NCBI GenBank assembly: GCA_029747015.1
Contig: JAKOGI010001335.1
Span: 186,001 to 250,000, forward strand
Length of the DNA stretch: 64,000 bases
From: Carnegiea gigantea
Lineage: Eukaryota; Streptophyta; Magnoliopsida; Caryophyllales; Cactaceae
Direction of reading: 5' to 3'
Below the pieces are notes generated by a model. That model searched no databases, was not told where the DNA came from, and saw only the letters and a program-made list of their open reading frames with translations. Shown here in pieces: positions 22,501 through 34,200 of the stretch; the first letter of the stretch is position 1, and each line of letters opens with the position of its first letter. The position numbers and the translations under genes are program-made.

Positions 22501-24606
22501 ATTAATAATAAGAATAATTACTAGCTACTAATATTAATAATAATTAATATTAATAAAAATATTAATTAATAATATTAAAAATAGTAATAATTATTACTAT
22601 TATTAATAATAATTAATAATATTAATAAATATTATTTAATAATTAATTAATTATTAATAATAATTACTAATTAAAAATAATTGTAATAATATTAATTATT
22701 AATTAATAGAAATAATAACAATAATAATAATAATTATTATTAATTAACAATAATTACAATGATAATACTTATTAATATTAATAATAAAAATTATGATAAA
22801 ATTGGGTGGATATTACAACGATAATACTTATTAATATAATAATAAAAATTATAATAAAATTGGGTAGGAGTGGGTAGGAGTGACATTAATTTCCATAAGC
22901 AAAATATAGCAAAGGCATACACTGATCACCAGTAGGTTTTTTGTTCATATCTTGATGAATACTTGCAATTTTAGAGCTCGTTGGAAAATAAACATCCACG
23001 GGTTTCCAACATTATAAAATTTACCAAAATTGGAGCTCATTTGCTTGCTCAAAACTCAGCTAGAAATTGATCTAGGAATTGAACTTTCTGGACAGCTTGT
23101 ACTAGAGCTTTATTTGGCAAAATTCACCACTGACAAGTGAACCATCCCACTTGAACCAATTTTATAGACTTATCGAGAAGACCAAAACTTGTAGATACCA
23201 TCCTAATTGAACCAATTTTAGTTTGAAAATTAACCAACTTTTGGGAAAATATGCGCAAGGCCAGCTAGGAAGGTTGCTTTTAGCATTGGCTTTAAATGGT
23301 GATTTCAGATGGATGGTTTTGAACCTTTACTTCCCATCAATATGCTAATTCGTGAGCTCAGTTGGTCATCTAGAGACTTTCCCAGCTTGGGGCCTTAGGT
23401 TTGAGAACTGGGGGAGGCATATTCTATGTTACCTTGTTTGGGAATTGGAATTGCCTTGAGCACCAATGGGCTTTGGCCTGGTTGTTTAATCGCTCTTTGC
23501 TGATCATATGTGCTGGCGGGCAGGGAACCCCCCCCCCCCCCAAAGAATAAAAAAGGAGCTAAACTCCTTATCATTTAAGTGGAAAATGGACGTAGTAAGA
23601 CTGAATTTTTTTAAACATAGGACTTTACTTTTAGTGGATATAAGTGAAACGTTATTAGTTATTGATGCATTTGATGACCGTTTGAGATAGTTATTAGTTA
23701 TGGTGTTGCATTTGTCATATCTTTGAAACATTATTTTCCTTTGCTGCTGATAATTTCTTGTTTTCGATACTGTTGGTATTTCCTGCAATTGTTGTCGTCA
23801 TCGTAAAATTAATGTTTTCATATATATTTCTCCTCTTTAGGCAAGTCCTGGAAGTGGTTGCTGAGTGCAAATGTATTTCTAATATACAGCTGAGTCGAAG
23901 CCTGTACCATAATACCTGCAGGTATTCTTGCTTCTATGTTTCCTTGTTTGTCTCAGCTTAAAAATAATTCCATCTCAACATTCAAGAGTTCCTGGGTGCA
24001 TATTGTGAGTGGATTCATGTTGAACTCAGCTGTGTCATGTGGTGAACGTCGAGTACTTGACAAAGATCTAGCTTCCAACGTCTGATTACTCATCACCCAA
24101 AAAAAAAAAAAAAAAAAAAGAGGATCTAGCGTCAAAGAAGGGCATTCCAGCATCGTAAATTTTGTGTGCCTAGCATAGGTCTCAGCATGCAACTCTACCA
24201 ATTTCTAAAAGTGTAATGTTCTTTTGTCAAAAATGATGGAACAAGTGTCCATAGTCGCTTGTCAACTTCACAACGGGGGTCCTTCAGGGACGAACAGTTC
24301 AAGTAACATACAATGAATGTAGCAACCCTCAGTGGGTGTTAGCATGATTTGTTTGGTTGCATATGGTGGTTTCAAAAATGTTTTTAAGGAGAAGATCATT
24401 TCTTCAAAATCATGCCCTGGCAATCTGTGCTGCAGTTCCGATGTAAAAGTTTCGACTTCTGAGGTTGTATGAGTTGAGTGTAGTTCTATGTTGTATTATG
24501 CAGGGTCTTCTTTCCACATGATATAGACTCAGCGGCTGATGCTATTCTCGCTGGTGATCAGGCTCAGAAAGAAATTTGTCCTCACCCTGTGTGCGGTGGC
24601 ACGTAG
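13510..24606 (+). CDS. TatD-family metal-dependent deoxyribonuclease (TATDN1 type), 12 exons
   Basis: Exons: 13510-13531, 13674-13697, 13774-13874, 14017-14074, 14167-14210, 14921-15001, 15967-16037, 16155-16265, 19304-19386, 20696-20912, 23841-23921, 24504-24606. They join in frame to 331 codons plus stop, close to the family's usual 300-330. TatD proteins are TIM-barrel metal-dependent hydrolases that remove 3' nucleotides from DNA; the eukaryotic TATDN1 branch is linked to DNA degradation and repair. Visible motifs: N-terminal DIAVNFTDGMFKG (about 9-21; this branch lacks the bacterial HxH), GECGLDYD with metal-ligand Glu116, FLHMRA with His153, VAHSFSG with His178, and TDSPY with Asp227. 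All expected ligands are present and no stop interrupts the frame, so it looks functional. Intron 1 uses a GC donor (13532). The second exon is only 24 bases, or 21 if the acceptor at 13676 is used. Large introns 8 (3.0 kb) and 10 (2.9 kb) carry repeats. The gene converges on the CP33-like gene 581 bases downstream. Confidence 0.92.
14285..14650. repeat. Dispersed repeat candidate in TatD intron 5
   Basis: Intron 5 holds a GC-richer block whose two ends carry related words: GTGTCGACACGGGTG and GAGTGTCCGACTC on the left, GGTCCGACACATATTCC and CATGTCCGACATGGGTAGGG on the right. This looks like a short dispersed element, but I could not define its ends or target duplication. Confidence 0.35.
15737..15763 (+). 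repeat. T-run/G-run junction (T15 G12) in TatD intron 6
   Basis: Fifteen T are followed directly by twelve G, the largest of several T(n)G(n) junctions in these introns (see 21536 and 24694). Polymorphic or error-prone to sequence. Confidence 0.85.
17966..17996 (+). repeat. G-rich tract with quadruplex potential in TatD intron 8
   Basis: Five runs of three to five G are separated by one or two T, which fits the usual G3+N1-7 quadruplex pattern on the transcribed sense strand. Confidence 0.6.
21536..21557 (+). repeat. T9 G13 homopolymer junction in TatD intron 10
   Basis: Nine T then thirteen G. A complementary run (C8 then AAAA) lies about 25 bases downstream, so the pair could form a short hairpin. 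Confidence 0.8.
21617..22890. repeat. 1.1 kb AAT/ATT-rich array inside TatD intron 10
   Basis: From about 21740 to 22860 the sequence is almost only A and T, built from AAT, ATT, TAATAATTATT-like units with irregular phase. It is flanked on both sides by GTGGGTAGGAGTG-type words (about 21676 and 22862), and the left edge starts GGCCATGTTCTTTTCGTGAA at 21617, which resembles an end of a small DNA transposon. Near the right end a block of about 57 bases is tandemly duplicated (22754-22866). The best reading is a microsatellite expanded inside an older element. Confidence 0.75.
23528..23541 (+). repeat. C14 homopolymer in TatD intron 10
   Basis: Fourteen consecutive C, the complementary form of the G-runs elsewhere in the gene. 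Confidence 0.85.
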
Positions 24607-25187
24607 ACACAATTTCATTACTCACTTGTGGTTCACATTTTTCTTTCGGTCGCCTTGGTATGTTGTATGGTGAAGACTGTAGAGTAAACTGCCTTTTTTT
24701 TTGGGGGGGGGGGTTCTCCTATGGTCTGTGGAGACATTGGAGTTACGTTACTAATCTCTGAAAAATAGGTTCACAACGTATTCTTCTATAATCTGTCATG
24801 ATTATCAGACCATGTGCCCGAACAGGTTACGTGTATACTTGACAAAATTGAACTATATGGTTCAACTTGGCTAAATTCATTCTCAAAATTGCCTGCATAA
24901 TATTTTTTAAAATATTGTTGGGCAAATCTGTAATGGAATTAAGTATTCACTAGATTTAATAATTCAACTCAAGCCTCAAACAACCTATCTGTCAAGTCTA
25001 GATTTTCAACATTAATAAGCGCAACAGGTTATTAGATTGCATCTTCAGGATTTCTTAATTCATACATAGGATTACATGGGGGAAAAATAGGTTATGTATG
25101 AAATAGTACAAAGGAAATACATATAATGATACAAAAGAATAGTGAAAATTTGCATTTCAGACCTACTTATCTACTCTCCACTCAAAT
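24607..25187. other. Intergenic space between two convergent genes
   Basis: Should contain both 3' UTRs and polyadenylation signals. It begins with the 3' flank of the TatD gene and includes another T9 G11 junction at 24694-24713. No gene or mobile element was recognised. Confidence 0.6.
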
Positions 25188-27694
25188 TTAGCTGGCTACA
25201 GTTTGCCAAGGGATATCCACAGAAAAAATGGCTCGCACATCTACCCTACCCTTTATGCCACGCAACTCATCCAAGAGCTGACTGTGGGACCTACTTTCAC
25301 TCTGCTCGCGATAAGCATTGTTATTAGAATGATTTGTCACTGCTGCCACACTCAATGGCAGAGGCCGTCCTTCCAGTTCCTACTGTCATGGTTAACAAAT
25401 TAAAGCATACCCAATTATTAAGAAATAGACCTCAGAAATTAGCATGTACCACATAAAAAACTACCAAATAAAAAACTACACTTGAAGTAAGTCAGCCGAA
25501 ATTTGATTTGACTCAAGTCAATAAGCAGAACCAATCCAAATTTTTGCTCAAATGTTGTATTTTTTTAAGAAGCATACTCGATAGATCAGCAGCACAATTA
25601 GATATGATCAACACCTAAAACGGCATGTTTTGTACCTAATCTGACTAGAATGTTTCTTCAACCTCCTCTGAATAGATATGAAATGAGGCTAACTGCACAG
25701 AACACCTCCCATGTGCCAGGTCTACCGAATTATAGACTCAAAATGGATAATACTGAAGACCAAGGAGTGCATGTCAAAGAATACTTACCTTTCCATTCAT
25801 GGCTTGAATAGCAGATTCTACAGCCTCAGCACAAGAGAAAGAGATAAAGCCAAAACATCGGGATCTTCCAGTTTCTCTCTCACAATTCACCTTGGCGCTC
25901 AAAAACCCAGGCTGTTTCGCAAAGGCATCGCTGAGGTCTTCTGATGTGACACTCCGGTGAAGATTACCAGCAAAAATCTTGTGTGGAGTATCCACAAAGC
26001 TCCGATTGGTGCTCCGGATTTTTCACTGAATGAATTTCCTCTCTCCTCCCCTTGGTACGTCTGGGAAGTTCACCTTCAATGCTCGGACTCCAACTTGCTG
26101 CAAAACTTCACCTTGGTTACTAGGAAGGGAAATTATTGAATACAAGTATTTGAGAAAGGACTTCATCCTCTTAACAAGAAATTACTTCCAAAACATGTAT
26201 TGAATTTCTTATTACGCCTTTTTATTACAACATCCAACGGGCATTGGTTCTCCAGATAAAGCTTCCCCCCCTTTTTCTTTCCTCCAGCCTTTAATCATGT
26301 TAATTCTTTCTCAGGTCCGTTAGCAACATTTTCCCTTGGCCTTCTTTCATGTTAATTCTTGTGTATAACCACCTCCTTCCATCACAACAATTCAATGAAG
26401 CAAGAAAGAGGAGACTAATTGATATTAGTATTACTTGGAAGAAAACGGTATCTGTATTAGCCATGGAATATATAAGCATTTTTAGTTTGCTACTGACGGA
26501 GATTGGTTCAAATGATTTTACACTTGTTCCCCTAAGATTGTCTTGGAGTTGGGTCTTGCAGATGGAAAACATTTGCATAGGGAGATCTTACCCCTTATGG
26601 GCCGAAAATTAGCTCCGCTTCACTTAATGAAATATCAAACACTAAAGGGGAAAAAAATGCTACACTTTCCAATTCATTGCAATCTGTTAGAATCTGTCAA
26701 TAGGTTCTGCTGGGTGTAACATAAGTTTATTATAAGGAACAGAAGCAGCTGCCATGCATAAATAATTGTACACAACATAATACAATATCTTGAATCAGGT
26801 TTCTTCTCATTTTTGTCTTCAAGATGCATCTACCCCGCCTACACTTTTGTTTCATCTTTCTGTTTCTGTTATAGGTTCATAGCTCACACTGCCCCGTGTA
26901 ATTCAGTGAACTTTATACCAATCAAACTACGATAAAACGTTCAATGCAAAATAAAAGAACAAAAAAGGAAAGTAGAGCTGCTAGCTTACACGACCATCAA
27001 ACATCCGAATGGCTTCTTTCGCCTCATCAATGCTCCCCATGGTGACAAATCCGAACCCTCTGCTCCTATCAGTAATGACCTTATCATATACAATCTGAAA
27101 TTTTAAGAGCACCCAAGAACAAAAGCATCCCAAATTACATTCAATTAACCACAGAATTTTCAGCTAAACAAAAGCAACCCAGATACCAAAATGACCAACA
27201 TATGAAAAACAGACTGGCACTGCAAGATGCAGAGAAAATACCTCAACATTCCTAACGTGACCAGCTTCACCAAAAATCTCAGCCAATTGGGAAGAAGTCA
27301 TAGAATACGGCAAACCCCCCACAAAAAGCCTACAATCATCAGCCGAATCTAACCCTTTACTATCTTCAACTTCAGCTTGTTCAACTCCAACCGATTCTCC
27401 CTCCTCTTGTTCTTCCTCATCTGGGTTCGCTCCCGATTCATCGTCAGTTGAGTCTTGGGTGTCGTTGAATTCGGCAGAGGAGTGGCAGAGGAGGTGAAAA
27501 GGGACGAGCAGAGGGAAAGGAGAGAGATTGCAGTTCTCGGGTTTTCGGGTGAGGGTGTTGCAGGTTTTTGGCCTCGGAGATGCGAAATTGGGGGAGAAGT
27601 GGGTGAAGGAGTGGTTGGAGTGAAGGGTAGATAGAGAGGAGGAGGAAGATAATGATGGTCTGAGAATGGATGGGAGAGAGGCTGCTGCTGCCAT
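25188..27694 (-). pseudogene. Chloroplast RNA-binding protein, CP33-like (two RRMs), with in-frame stop
   Basis: Four exons on the - strand: 27694-27242, 27094-26990, 26097-25789 and 25379-25188 (453+105+309+192 bases, all phase 0). The family (cpRNPs such as CP33) binds and stabilises chloroplast mRNAs and supports their processing. The product would begin with a Ser-rich transit peptide (MAAAASLPSILRPSLSSSSS), then an acidic linker (about 78-117), RRM1 (RNP2 LFVGGL at 123-128, RNP1 RGFGFVTM at 163-170) and RRM2 (RNP2 IFAGNL from 227, RNP1 RCFGFISF). Exon 4 supplies the end of RRM2 (ELEGRPLPLSVAA). Codon 211, in the linker between the RRMs, is TGA (26025-26023), consistent with one C-to-T change from CGA. 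Reading frame and splice sites are otherwise intact, so this may be a recent null allele, a sequencing error or a gene making a one-RRM protein. Confidence 0.85.
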
Positions 27695-28250
27695 TGTGGG
27701 TTGCCAATGGGAGGAGAAGAGATCGCTGTTGACATTTTATTTCTTTGCATTCTTTTATATTTAATCCACTAAATATAATCAATGTCATTAAGACAAATTT
27801 ACTACGCAAATATAATCAATGTTATTAATCTTTTAATGACAAATTTTCTCTCGTATAAGATGTATTCCTCTTGGGTCATAAATTTTCTTTATTCACAAAA
27901 CACATAATATTTTGTTAGAAATAAGTGTTCGATTATCTGAACCAACTCATGTTGATAAATAAGCCTTGTGACTAGATAACTGTGCATTGGATATTACAAA
28001 AGGAATAGTCTCCACTAAAAGAGGGATAATTTAATTACATTACAGTAACGTAATTTCACATGATCATTCTAATTATTTTTTTGAAGAAAAAAAGTTCGTA
28101 ATTTATTAATGTTTTTGATTTCCATATTCAAACTTTGAAATCAAAATATAAGACTTACTTAGAAATTACAGGGCAGAAAGGACAAAGTCATCCTAAGTTA
28201 AACTTTGAATATCATTTCTTAAGCCTTTTATTATTTAAAAAGGATTTAAC
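27695..28250. other. Upstream region of the CP33-like gene
   Basis: AT-rich sequence that should contain the promoter of the - strand gene. No other gene or repeat recognised before the hAT element. Confidence 0.5.
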
Positions 28251-28788
28251 TAGAGGAGAGCAAAAAAATCCGAAACCGAAAAACCGAACCAAAAAACTGA
28301 AAAATCAAAAAACCAGTTAATCGATCGAATCGAAAAAATTTTGTGGTTTTGATTTCGGTTTCAGTACTGCCTTTTGAGATTCGGTTAACCGCATGGTTAA
28401 TCGAACCCAAAACTCCCTTTTTTTTTAAAAAAACTAAATTTTATATGAGTCGAGTGTAGGTTTTATAATTATTAAAAGATAAGACTAAACATACAATAAT
28501 GGGTAAATTAATATTTGGTGTTTCAAATAGTTTAATTAATTAAAAAAAGGAGTAAAAATTGAAAATTAACCATTTAAATTAACGGTTAACTGGTGACCAA
28601 ACCGAAAATTCGGTTAACCGAACCGAAAATTCGGTTAACCGAGTTTTTCGATTTAGTTACGGTTCACATTTTTGTCGAACCAACAAATTCGGTTAACCAA
28701 AAAATTCGATTCGATTTTCGGTTCACACATTTTGCAAAACGATTTTCGGTTAATCAAATTTTCAGTTAACCGGTTTTGATCACCCTTA
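28251..28788. mobile_element. hAT-type MITE rich in CGGTTAACCG words
   Basis: A 538 bp element starts TAGAGGAGAGCAAAAA and ends TTTTGATCACCCTTA. The reverse complement of the end, TAAGGGTGATCAAAA, aligns with the start as an imperfect terminal inverted repeat of the hAT kind. Eight-base target duplications flank it: GATTTAAC (28243-28250) and GGTTTAAC (28789-28796), seven of eight matching. The inside is packed with AACCGAAAATTCGGTTAACC-type words in both orientations and has no coding sequence. Confidence 0.8.
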
Positions 28789-28796
28789 GGTTTAAC

Positions 28797-29556
28797 AATT
28801 GTCTTTGCCTAATACTTTGGAGTTAGCAGGAGCTTAAGGTCATAAGTTTGAGATTTATGGCAATAGCAGCAAAGCAACTGCTTCAACTATAAGTCGTCAA
28901 AAACGCACTTAGCACCTAATATGAATCCATAAAAATATCGGTTAATGGGGCTGTAATGTTAATATAACCTGAAGGTCCTGAACATAAAATGATCCATGCT
29001 AAAATCTAATTTGACTGAAAATCTCAACCATCAAGTAACATATAATTGTTTGCTAATCTCTATTACCCAATTCTCCGATGGCCTTTCAAAACTCTAACTC
29101 CATTTTCTCTCAATTGCTTGTGTCAATTTAATTGCTGCAATTGCTAAATATATGTCCAATGATATATACATACACCAATGGGATAACAAGCACACACGAA
29201 TCATGTCACTTGTCCAAAAATAGAAATATAGAATACAAGGCATGGCTGTTAAAATTTATACAAATAAATTCACGAATGTTATTAGGGTTGCAAGTGAACT
29301 AAGTCGTTGTGAGACACGTAAGGTCAGTTGCTTTTCTCTTACCAAGTTTGGCTCATAACAGCCGAGTGGAGACTCATTTATCTAAACAAACCCACACCTA
29401 CTAAGATTTGGTACGTAAACTTGTCAAGGCTAACCAAACTAAGAAAGCACAAGATAAGCTAATGAACCTAAGGAGCTTCGATGCACCTCTTAAGAAATAA
29501 ATATTAGGATTTGATTACTTAAACATCTATGAAAAGAAAATATTTTTAATTGAGAA
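28797..29556. other. AT-rich intergenic DNA
   Basis: No gene or defined repeat recognised between the hAT element and the copia element. Confidence 0.5.
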
Positions 29557-29561
29557 CTACT

Positions 29562-29693
29562 TAATAGTGTAAATATATGTGTACGTAATATATTGTTTAT
29601 AGGCCTTGTAACGTCTCCTTGTAAAACCCTAGTCTTATTGTATAAATATACATCTAGGCACCACTATTCGGCAGGTTGCCACATTCCCTTACA
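29562..29693 (+). repeat. 5' LTR of the copia element
   Basis: Matches 34665-34794 except for the lost first two bases, a CGTA insertion and about eight substitutions. It contains TTGTATAAATATACATC, a TATA-like core that could start transcription. Confidence 0.88.
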
Positions 29694-29706
29694 TGGTATT
29701 AGAGCC
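29694..29706 (+). promoter_or_regulatory. Primer-binding site (initiator-Met tRNA type)
   Basis: TGGTATTAGAGCC directly follows the terminal CA of the 5' LTR. It differs by one base from the usual TGGTATCAGAGCC of plant copia elements. Confidence 0.85.
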
Positions 29707-29774
29707 ACTCTAAACCCTGAAACAAAATTTTTTTCCCCTCTTCCTCAAGGCTCTTGTGCTCTTCCTCTTCGTCC

Positions 29775-30870
29775 ATGGCAGCCATACCTCCTCCCTCTTG
29801 CTTTGGGATCTCATCTCCCACGTTGGAACCCTTGACCCCCACTCCTCAACCGTCGCATGACACTACAGCCGCCAACCCCACTGTGCCCACTTCCCCTTCT
29901 GCACCCGCTGTCCATGCCGCCTCTGTCCCGGCTTCTCTTCACGGTGTGCCCATGAATCCTTAGCCACTGTCCTTCTATTTTAACAACCTCTCTCATCCTC
30001 TTCATGATCCTCACCCCTCTCTTCCTCTCTATGATGCTGTTGGTCTCATCATGCGCCCCCCGCACCTCCTGTGCGTCGGCCTGGGTACTCCCAGTTTGAG
30101 GTTGACTCACCACTACCCCACCGGTGTCCTCTGCCGTCTTGGGTCTGCCCCTCATGCCCTCCGTGATCACCTCCTCTCCATCATCGGGCTTTGGCGCTTT
30201 GCTCGCAGCCCCTAACATCACAAACTTGGTCACAGTTCGGCTCTCTACTCCCGAAGATTTTCTTACGTGGCACACTCAGTTCACGGCGGTCTTAGTCTCT
30301 TATGGTCTCTTGTGTTTTGTGGACGGATCGTACCCTCCTCCCGCATCCGTAATTACGTCCTCCACTGGTGAGTCTCTTCCAAATCCATATTTTCATACCT
30401 GGATGCGTGTCGATCAAAGTATACGTTGTTGGGTCATTGCTACTTTGTCTCCTGAAGTGTTAATTGATGTTCATGATTGTCCTACCTCTTATCATATTTG
30501 GTCACGTCTCAATCATTGCTTTATTCACTCTAGTATGGCCCGAGCACTTGAACTTAAACGCATGTTAGCCAACATTCGAAAACATGACTCCCAATCTATG
30601 GATGCCTATTTGCGTGAGATTAAGGCCATAGCCGATAACCTTGCTTCCATGAACAATCCTTTGTCACAATCCAACCTAGTTCATTATACACTTATGGGGC
30701 TTGGCCGGGATTATGAAACGCTAGTCACCACCCTTACTCATATTCCTGTGGACCTAAGCTTTGATGATCTTTGGCCCCGTCTGCTATCACACGAACAACG
30801 TCTTAAGATGCTTCGTGAGTCGGATGATATTTCCGTGACCCATCCCGCCTGGCTCAGCTACTGCCTCTAG
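29775..30870 (+). pseudogene. Copia gag, frameshifted
   Basis: A start at 29775 gives MAAIPPPSCFGISSPTLEPL and a Pro/Ser/Thr-rich stretch ending at TAG 29961-29963. The main gag (UBN2-like) domain continues in another frame at 30124-30870: NITNLVTVRLSTPEDFLTWH, WMRVDQSIRCWVIATLSPEV, ALELKRMLANIRKHDSQSM, YLREIKAIADNLASMNNPL, MGLGRDYETLVTTL. Gag would form the particle that packages the RNA. At least one frameshift separates the two parts, and the frame is lost again after 30870. Confidence 0.8.
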
Positions 30871-31213
30871 TGTGTCCCGTGCTCCTTCGGCCTCCACCAC
30901 CCGTCCCTCCTCTGGTCGTGGCCGCGGGGCTCCTTCTGTTTGGCGTGGAAATAATCATCGCAATCCTTGTAATGGGGGTCCTGGTCGTGCACAACATATT
31001 CATAATACCTCTAATGGCTCTCACAACTCCACATCCCATCGGAGCATGCCTACAGATATGAGCATTTGTAATTCAAATTTGTTATGTTTTGATACTCCTA
31101 CCTAATCTGCTTCTAACTTTGTCTTTGCAGGCAATTCTACTCAGTTAGGGATTTTGGGCTCCAACCCCATTCCTATTACTTGTTAAATCTGTTTCACTTC
31201 AGGTCGCTTTGCT

Positions 31214-34200
31214 TTGCAATGTCCCCGTTTACCCTCTATTCCAGGCCACACTCCTGAGTCCTTGGTTTCTTCCTTTACTGCAATGTCTCTTGGTGATGGA
31301 CAAGAGACCTGGTATCCAGGCTCTGGTGCCTCTGCGCATATGACTCCATTTGAGGGTAATCTAGTTAATAAATCTGCTTACAATGGTCACACTAAAATCA
31401 TAGTTGGCAATGGTGCTACCCTTCCTATATAAAAAATTAGTCACAGTTTTTTAACTACTAACTCTTCCGCTTAACATCAGTTTTTCATGTTCCTCGTTTA
31501 AAACACAATTTACTTTCTATTAAGTGTTTGTGTCGTGATAATAATTGCCAAGTTTTATTTGGTGACTCTTTTGTTTGTATTCAAGACAAGGCAACGGGGA
31601 CCCCTCTACTTCGGGTTGCAAGTGATGGAGATTTATACCCTATCACCATTCGGGCTCCTTTCCCTTCTATCACCTCCAATTTCACTATTCATCAGCCTAC
31701 GTATATCCAGCATCGTCGCTTAGGTCACCCTAATTCTAGAGTTTTAGAATCTTTGCATACCAATAAACATATTGTTCAAACTACTAAAACTATAACTGAT
31801 TGTGTTTCTTGTTGTTTGGGCAAGTCTACCAGATTACCTTTTTTTGAGGTTGCACTCTTTTCTGATAAACCCTTGGTTTTAATACAAAGTAATGTTTGGC
31901 AATCCCCGGTTTACTCTCGTGATGGTTACAAATATTATATTTTATTTGTGGATGATTATTCTTGCTATTCTTGACTATATCCTATGAAATTTAAATCTGA
32001 TGCATTTCGCATTTTTATTGCCTTTTAGAAGTTGGTGGAAAATTTATTTAATACCAAAATCAAATATTTTCAAGGTGATGGGACAAGGAATATGATAATC
32101 ACAAATTATTTGATTATTTTGTGGATCATGGTATTTATTTTCGAAAATCTGCCCCTCATACCCAATAACAAAACGGTGTTGTTGAGCGCAAACATCGTCA
32201 TATTTCTGAAATGGCCTGCGCTTTTTTAATTGATGCGAATTTACCATATTTGTTTTGGAATGATGCTGTTCTTACCGCAGTTTACACCATAAATCGATTG
32301 CCAACACCTACATTACAAGGGTTTTCACCTTTTCAAAAAGCCTTTTCTCATCCTCCTGACTACAGTTTTCTTTAAGTTTTTGGTCCAAAATGCTTTCCAA
32401 ATTTGACTCCCATTGTCAAGCATAAATTGCAACCTTGCTCTTTAAGGTGTGTCTTTCTCGGTTATGCCCCAAATTATAAGGCTTATAAATGTCTCGAACC
32501 CCTTTCGGGCTGAATATGTGTCAGCTAAAATGTCACGTTTCATGAACATGTGTTTCCATCTGTAAACATTCTCAACTCTAAACCAACTGGACCGTCTTGC
32601 CCTTCGACCCATTACTTGTCTTGGCCTACCATGAATACCCAATCCCTCTCACGCTTGGGTCTTGCGACCTCACAATCCAACCCCTGCGTCCAGCCCAATT
32701 CCTCTTCCCTCTCACCTGACTTGCCTCTCTCATCTGGGCTTCCCTCATCCAGTCCATTGCTGTGCTTCCCCTCTCCCACTAACACGCAGCCCACATCAAT
32801 TCTTCCACAAGCTTTCTCCTCCAGCTCATCCTCTCCTTCACTCGGCTCATTACCTGCCACGATCACATAGTGTAGCCCCGCTTCTCCTTCCCTCGGCCCA
32901 ATACCAGAAACAACTCCACTGCCTAGCCCAACTCCAAATCTTCACAGCTCTCCAATGCCCAAGCCATCTCTAGCCATGCCTAGCCCAAACCCGGTCTCCT
33001 TTCCCGCAACGAGACCGTCCCTCTTGCCTAAGGATCATCATCCGACGCAAACGCGCTCTAAGTCCGGTATTTCTAAACCTAAACCCATTCTTTCCCTTAG
33101 CGTTTTGCATATGGATAGTGATCCTACATCTTTTTCTCAAGCTTTGAAACATGCGCATTGATGTAATGCGATGTCAGAAAAGTTTAATGCCTTCTCAACT
33201 AATGATACATGGGAATTGGTTCCTCATACGCCAGCTATGCATGTTATTGGTTGTAAGTGGATTTATAAAACTAAATTTAACTTTGGTGGTTCCATAGAGC
33301 ACCATAAGGCTTGTCCAGTGGCACTTGAAAATTACCAACATGCAGGTATTGAATAGTACGAAACGTTTAGTCCTGTTGTTAAATCCTCTACTATTCATCT
33401 TTTGTTTCCTTTGCCATATCTTGTAACTGGGTCATACGACAGCTTGATGTTAATTATGCCTTCTTACATGGTTTCTTTGCTGAGGAGGTCTACATGAAAC
33501 AACCTCCAAATTTTATTCATCCCTTCTTCCTTACTCATGTTTGTCGGCTCAACAAGTCCCTCTATGGCCTGAAACAAGCTCCTCGCGCTTGGGTTCAGTG
33601 TTTCAGTACTTTCTTGCTTTCTAAAGGTTTCATTTCCAATAAGGTCGATTCGTCTATGTTTGTCTATCGTCATCACTCTACTATTATTTTCCTTCTCTTA
33701 TATGCTGATGACATGCTCCTTACGGGTAATAATACCGCTATTATTCACTCCTTCATATCAGAATTGTCCACTCACTTTGCTATGAAAAACCTTGGTGATG
33801 TCCATTATTTTCTTGGGGTTCAGGTCGTGTGCACTCCTTCTAGTCTATTCCTGTCACAGCATAAATATGTCACTGATGTTCTTAAGAAATTTCATTTGCA
33901 TACCCTCAAATCTGTGTGCACTCCATGTGTTTCTTGGACTATCTTGTTTCTTACTAATGGCGAGTTGCTTGCAGACCCCTCTGAATATAGGAGTATGGTT
34001 GGTGCTTTTGCAGTATCTTACCATGACATGACCTGACAATGCTTATGCTATACATGTATTGTCCCAATTCATGCATGCTCCCTCTACTTCTCACCTTCAT
34101 GCTGTCAAGAGAATTTTCAGGTGTTTACAGGGCACTGCGGATCATGGGCTATTCTTCCCATCTCGTTCTAAACTGGATCTCCAGGTTGCTTTTTGTGACG

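Noticed and set aside
24076..24119. A-run possibly marking a SINE or processed-gene tail
   Set aside because: No tRNA-like promoter boxes or target duplication were seen next to it.
29811..30275. 154-codon - strand open frame opposite copia gag
   Set aside because: Antisense to the Pro/Ser-rich gag start; composition is explained by the + strand coding bias.
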